Assembly: GCF_040881935.1 (NCBI RefSeq)
Contig: NZ_JBBECH010000082.1
Coordinates: 1-64,000, forward strand
Length of the DNA stretch: 64,000 nt
Direction: 5' to 3'
DNA from: Saccharospirillum sp040881935
GTDB lineage: Bacteria > Pseudomonadota > Gammaproteobacteria > Pseudomonadales > Natronospirillaceae
The notes below the pieces were generated by a model, which made no database searches, had not been told where the DNA came from, and saw only the letters and a list, made by a program, of their open reading frames with translations. The position numbers were made by a program, and so were the translations under genes. Of this stretch, positions 61,352-64,000 are shown one piece after another (the first letter of the stretch is position 1; every line of letters starts with the position of its first letter).

Positions 61352-61511
61352 TAGTCAACCTTCCAACTTGCTCCTCAACTATTCGTTTTGATCACGAAAC
61401 GATGTTCGAGCCGGACAAGCCTCTGTTTCCCGTCGAATTACCCCTCTCAATGTAAAAGAAAGTGTCAACTTGGCCCTTGAACTTTAGGGGTCGATGCATT
61501 AAGTTGTTTTA

Positions 61512-61529
61512 TATTGAACAACCAATCAA
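61512..61529 (+). promoter_or_regulatory. Candidate BetI operator
   Basis: TATTGAACAACCAATCAA lies about 80 bases before betI. It resembles BetI sites, which carry TTGA half-sites around TTGAACGTTCAA-like cores. Only the TTGA/TCAA ends are symmetric, so this is a low-confidence autoregulatory site. Confidence 0.35.
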
Positions 61530-61607
61530 AAAAGAATTGTGGTCATTTGGTGGTAATATCCGATCAATTAAGATTCTTTTCATTGAGTCAGGATGAGTAA
61601 AAACGCT

Positions 61608-62219
61608 ATGCCAAAGGTCGGAATGGAACCCATAAGACGCAAGCAACTGATCGACGCGACGCTCGAATCGATTGGTGAAGTGGGTTACAGCGCAACTACC
61701 GTACAGAGCATTGCTCGCCGGGCCGGTGTGTCGGCCGGCATCATTGCGCATTATTTTGGTAACAAGCTGGGGCTTCTGGAAGCGACCATGCTGGACTTGC
61801 TGCAGCAACTTAAAATCGACTTGCTAGCCCGTTTGCCGGACAACCCGACCCCGCAGGACCGGCTTGCCGCCATCATTGCCACCAACTTTTCAAAAACACA
61901 AACCGACAGTCTATCGGCCAAGACCTGGCTGGCGTTTTGGAGCAGTGCCATGCACGAACCGGCGTTCGCCCGGTTGCAGCAAATTAACAAATCGCGCCTG
62001 CACAGCAATCTGAGAGTCAGTTTCAAGGCGCTCGGTCACGACGATCCGCACCTGGCCGCCACCTCGCTGGCCGCACTGATCGACGGCTTGTGGTTACGTG
62101 GCGCGCTTACACAGGAAGGCATCGACGCCGAGCAGTGCATCGCGGTGTGCCGTCATCATGTGAACCAGATGATTGCCTCGATTCCGACCAAACCCACTTT
62201 ACTGAAGGAGTCTGCCTGA
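61608..62219 (+). CDS. betI: TetR-type repressor BetI
   Basis: The protein of about 203 residues is the choline-sensing repressor of betaine synthesis. Its start MPKVGMEPIRRKQLIDATLESIGEVGYS and the helix-turn-helix region SIARRAGVSAGIIAHYFGNKLGLLEATM match BetI closely. I chose ATG 61608 by family alignment. ATG 61593 would add MSKNA and has an AGG too close to be a good ribosome site. betB follows one base after the stop. Confidence 0.95.
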   Translation: MPKVGMEPIRRKQLIDATLESIGEVGYSATTVQSIARRAGVSAGIIAHYFGNKLGLLEATMLDLLQQLKIDLLARLPDNPTPQDRLAAIIATNFSKTQTDSLSAKTWLAFWSSAMHEPAFARLQQINKSRLHSNLRVSFKALGHDDPHLAATSLAALIDGLWLRGALTQEGIDAEQCIAVCRHHVNQMIASIPTKPTLLKESA

Positions 62220-62220
62220 A

Positions 62221-63696
62221 ATGACAGCCCCAGCCACGCCTGCCTTGCTGCAGTCTTTTATCGATGGCGCTTATCGCCCCAGCCAGTCCGGTGAAACCTT
62301 TCCGGCCATCAACCCGGCCACTGGTGCTGTTTTGTATCAGGTTGAGCAGGCCGATGCTGTTTTGGTGGATGCCGCTGTGCAATCGTCGCAACGCGGGTTT
62401 GCGACCTGGTCGGCCATGACCGCGATGGAACGCACCCGTATTCTAAACAAAGCCGTAGCGCTGTTGCGCGAACGCAATGATGAACTGGCCCGGCTAGAAG
62501 TGCTGGATACCGGCAAACCCTGGCAGGAAGCCAGTGTGGTAGATGTGGTCACCGGTGCCGATGCCATCGAATATTACGCGGGGTTAACCTCGGCAATCGA
62601 AGGCACACACCACGACCTGGGCGGCGATTTTTTCTATACTCGACGCGAACCGCTGGGCGTGTGCGCAGGCATTGGTGCCTGGAATTACCCTTTGCAAATC
62701 GCTTGTTGGAAAGCCGCACCGGCGCTGGCCTGTGGCAACGCCATGGTGTTTAAACCCTCGGAAGAAACGCCCATGGGCGCGGCCAAATTAGCTGAAATAT
62801 TTTATGAGGCAGGCGTACCAGCGGGCGTGTTTAACGTGGTGCAGGGCGACCATCGCGTTGGTCAGGCACTGACCGGCCACCCGGATATAGCCAAGGTGTC
62901 GTTCACCGGTGAAGTGGGTACCGGTAAAAAAGTTATGGCCGATTCGGCGCGCACGCTTAAAGACGTCACCATGGAACTCGGTGGCAAGTCCCCGCTGATC
63001 ATATTCCCCGATGCCGATCTCGACAACGCCGTGGGCGCTGCGCTGCTGGCCAATTTCTACACCCAGGGCGAAGTGTGCACCAACGGCACCCGCGTCTTTG
63101 TGCATGCGGACATTTACGACGCCTTTTTGGAACAAATTAAAGAGCGTACCGAACGCAATGTGGTGATCGGTGACCCGATGCATCCGGACACCAATCTCGG
63201 TGCACTGATCTCTGCGGATCATCAGGCCAAGGTCGTGGCGGCCATCAAAGCGGGCGTCGAGGCCGGTGCTCGCCTGGTAACCGGCGGTGAAGCGGTTCAG
63301 CCCAAAGGCTGCGAGCAGGGTTATTTTGTACAACCCACGGTGTTTGCTGACTGCACCGATGACATGCCCCAGGTACGTGACGAAATTTTCGGGCCGGTAA
63401 TGTCGGTGCTGAAATTCAACGATGAAGCCGAGGTTATTGCGCGCGCAAACAATACCGAATACGGCCTGGCGGCTGGTGTATTTACCAGCAATATCCAGTG
63501 TGCGCATCGTGTGGTGGGCCAGTTGCAGGCGGGTATCTGCTGGATCAACGCCTATGGCAACTCTCCGGCCGAGATGCCAGTAGGTGGGTACAAGCATTCT
63601 GGCATTGGCCGCGAAAACGGTCTGGCGACCTTGAATCACTATACCCAGATTAAATCGGTTTACGTGGGCATGGGGCCGGTTGAGTCACCTTTTTAA
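62221..63696 (+). CDS. betB: Betaine aldehyde dehydrogenase
   Basis: The 491-residue aldehyde dehydrogenase converts betaine aldehyde to the osmoprotectant glycine betaine. The general-base Glu lies in MELGGKSPLIIF and the catalytic Cys in TQGEVCTNGTRVF. GIGAWNYPLQIACWKAAPALACGN is typical of BetB. It lies in the betIBA operon. Confidence 0.96.
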   Translation: MTAPATPALLQSFIDGAYRPSQSGETFPAINPATGAVLYQVEQADAVLVDAAVQSSQRGFATWSAMTAMERTRILNKAVALLRERNDELARLEVLDTGKPWQEASVVDVVTGADAIEYYAGLTSAIEGTHHDLGGDFFYTRREPLGVCAGIGAWNYPLQIACWKAAPALACGNAMVFKPSEETPMGAAKLAEIFYEAGVPAGVFNVVQGDHRVGQALTGHPDIAKVSFTGEVGTGKKVMADSARTLKDVTMELGGKSPLIIFPDADLDNAVGAALLANFYTQGEVCTNGTRVFVHADIYDAFLEQIKERTERNVVIGDPMHPDTNLGALISADHQAKVVAAIKAGVEAGARLVTGGEAVQPKGCEQGYFVQPTVFADCTDDMPQVRDEIFGPVMSVLKFNDEAEVIARANNTEYGLAAGVFTSNIQCAHRVVGQLQAGICWINAYGNSPAEMPVGGYKHSGIGRENGLATLNHYTQIKSVYVGMGPVESPF

Positions 63697-63752
63697 CAGC
63701 GATGTGTTTTGTAGCGTCGTATGACATGAAATTTAAGTGGTATTAAATCGAT

Positions 63753-64000
63753 ATGACTGTTTCGTTTGATCAGACAACGGATTACATCATCGTGGGTACG
63801 GGGTCGGCCGGGTGCGTCCTGGCCAATCGGCTCTCGGAAGACAGCGATGTTGAGGTAGTGGTGCTGGAAGCCGGCCGCAAGGACGACACCTGGAAAATAC
63901 ACATGCCAGCGGCGCTCACTTATAACCTCAGTGGTGAGAAATACAACTGGTATTATCACACCGAACCGCAAGCCCATATGAACAACCGCAAACTGTACTG
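63753..64000 (+). CDS. betA: Choline dehydrogenase, partial (runs off the window)
   Basis: The first ~82 residues are visible, from MTVSFDQTTDYIIVGTGSAG with the FAD-binding GxGxxG (15-20), through VVLEAG to YNWYYHTEPQAHMNNRK. This matches the start of BetA, a GMC oxidoreductase that oxidises choline to betaine aldehyde. It follows betB by 56 bases. The rest lies beyond the window. Confidence 0.92.
   Translation, partial: MTVSFDQTTDYIIVGTGSAGCVLANRLSEDSDVEVVVLEAGRKDDTWKIHMPAALTYNLSGEKYNWYYHTEPQAHMNNRKLY

Overview
The window is a stretch of ordinary, moderately GC-rich gammaproteobacterial chromosome with dense coding and several RNA genes. Gene order repeats blocks known from Pseudomonas and its relatives: ccoNOQP-ccoGHIS; aspS-yebC-ruvC-ruvAB-tolQRAB-pal-cpoB-queC-tRNA-Lys; and M48 peptidase-tusA-like-perM-bcp-dapA-bamC-MBL hydrolase-purC. 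The cbb3 oxidase, an Anr/FNR-type box and a betaine-synthesis operon (betI-betB-betA) suggest an aerobic to microaerobic, salt-exposed organism, probably a marine or halophilic relative of the Oceanospirillales/Pseudomonadales. This placement rests on synteny and protein resemblance seen by eye, not on a search.

Layout. 1-0.9 kb: a tandemly duplicated tRNA-Asp/tRNA-Val array with truncated and decayed tRNA copies. 1-11.8 kb: fadH, an unrecognised coiled-coil protein, the GTPase rbgA, a divergent pair of a deacetylase-family gene and a PatZ-type acetyltransferase gene, nudC and ttcA. 11.9-21.7 kb, all on the minus strand: apt, a gamma-glutamylcyclotransferase-like gene, then the cbb3 maturation genes (TauE/SafE-like, ccoS, I, H, G) and structural genes (ccoP, Q, O, N) behind an Anr-like promoter. 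21.9-24.5 kb: a PilZ-like protein, a perfect CRP-type site, acylphosphatase and a lytic transglycosylase. 24.7-36.2 kb: aspS, yebC, the Holliday-junction genes with a TRIC-type channel gene inserted between ruvC and ruvA, the Tol-Pal cell-envelope machine, queC and two tRNA-Lys. 36.4-44.1 kb: nadA, a BepA-like protease and the tusA-like/perM/bcp/dapA/bamC/purC block. 44.4-51.5 kb: an outer-membrane protein, the NAD(P)HX repair enzyme, an unrecognised membrane protein, an FKBP isomerase, a tRNA-Asn array interrupted by an assembly gap of 100 N, a YheT-like hydrolase and tusA. 51.5-64 kb: a MATE exporter, epmC, a beta-hydroxyacid dehydrogenase, rhlB with a long structured leader, pdxB, an EamA transporter, alaA, msrB and the start of the bet operon.

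The most unusual signal is non-coding. Four large intergenic palindromes (5.9-6.2, 44.2-44.3, 52.95-53.1 and 61.2-61.35 kb) share a conserved core, but each has its own self-complementary arms of different sequence. This pattern points to conserved structure rather than conserved sequence. A smaller second palindrome family occurs at 57.9 and 60.7 kb. A structured leader or small RNA is likely upstream of rhlB. I found no CRISPR array, prophage, transposase or recognisable defence system.
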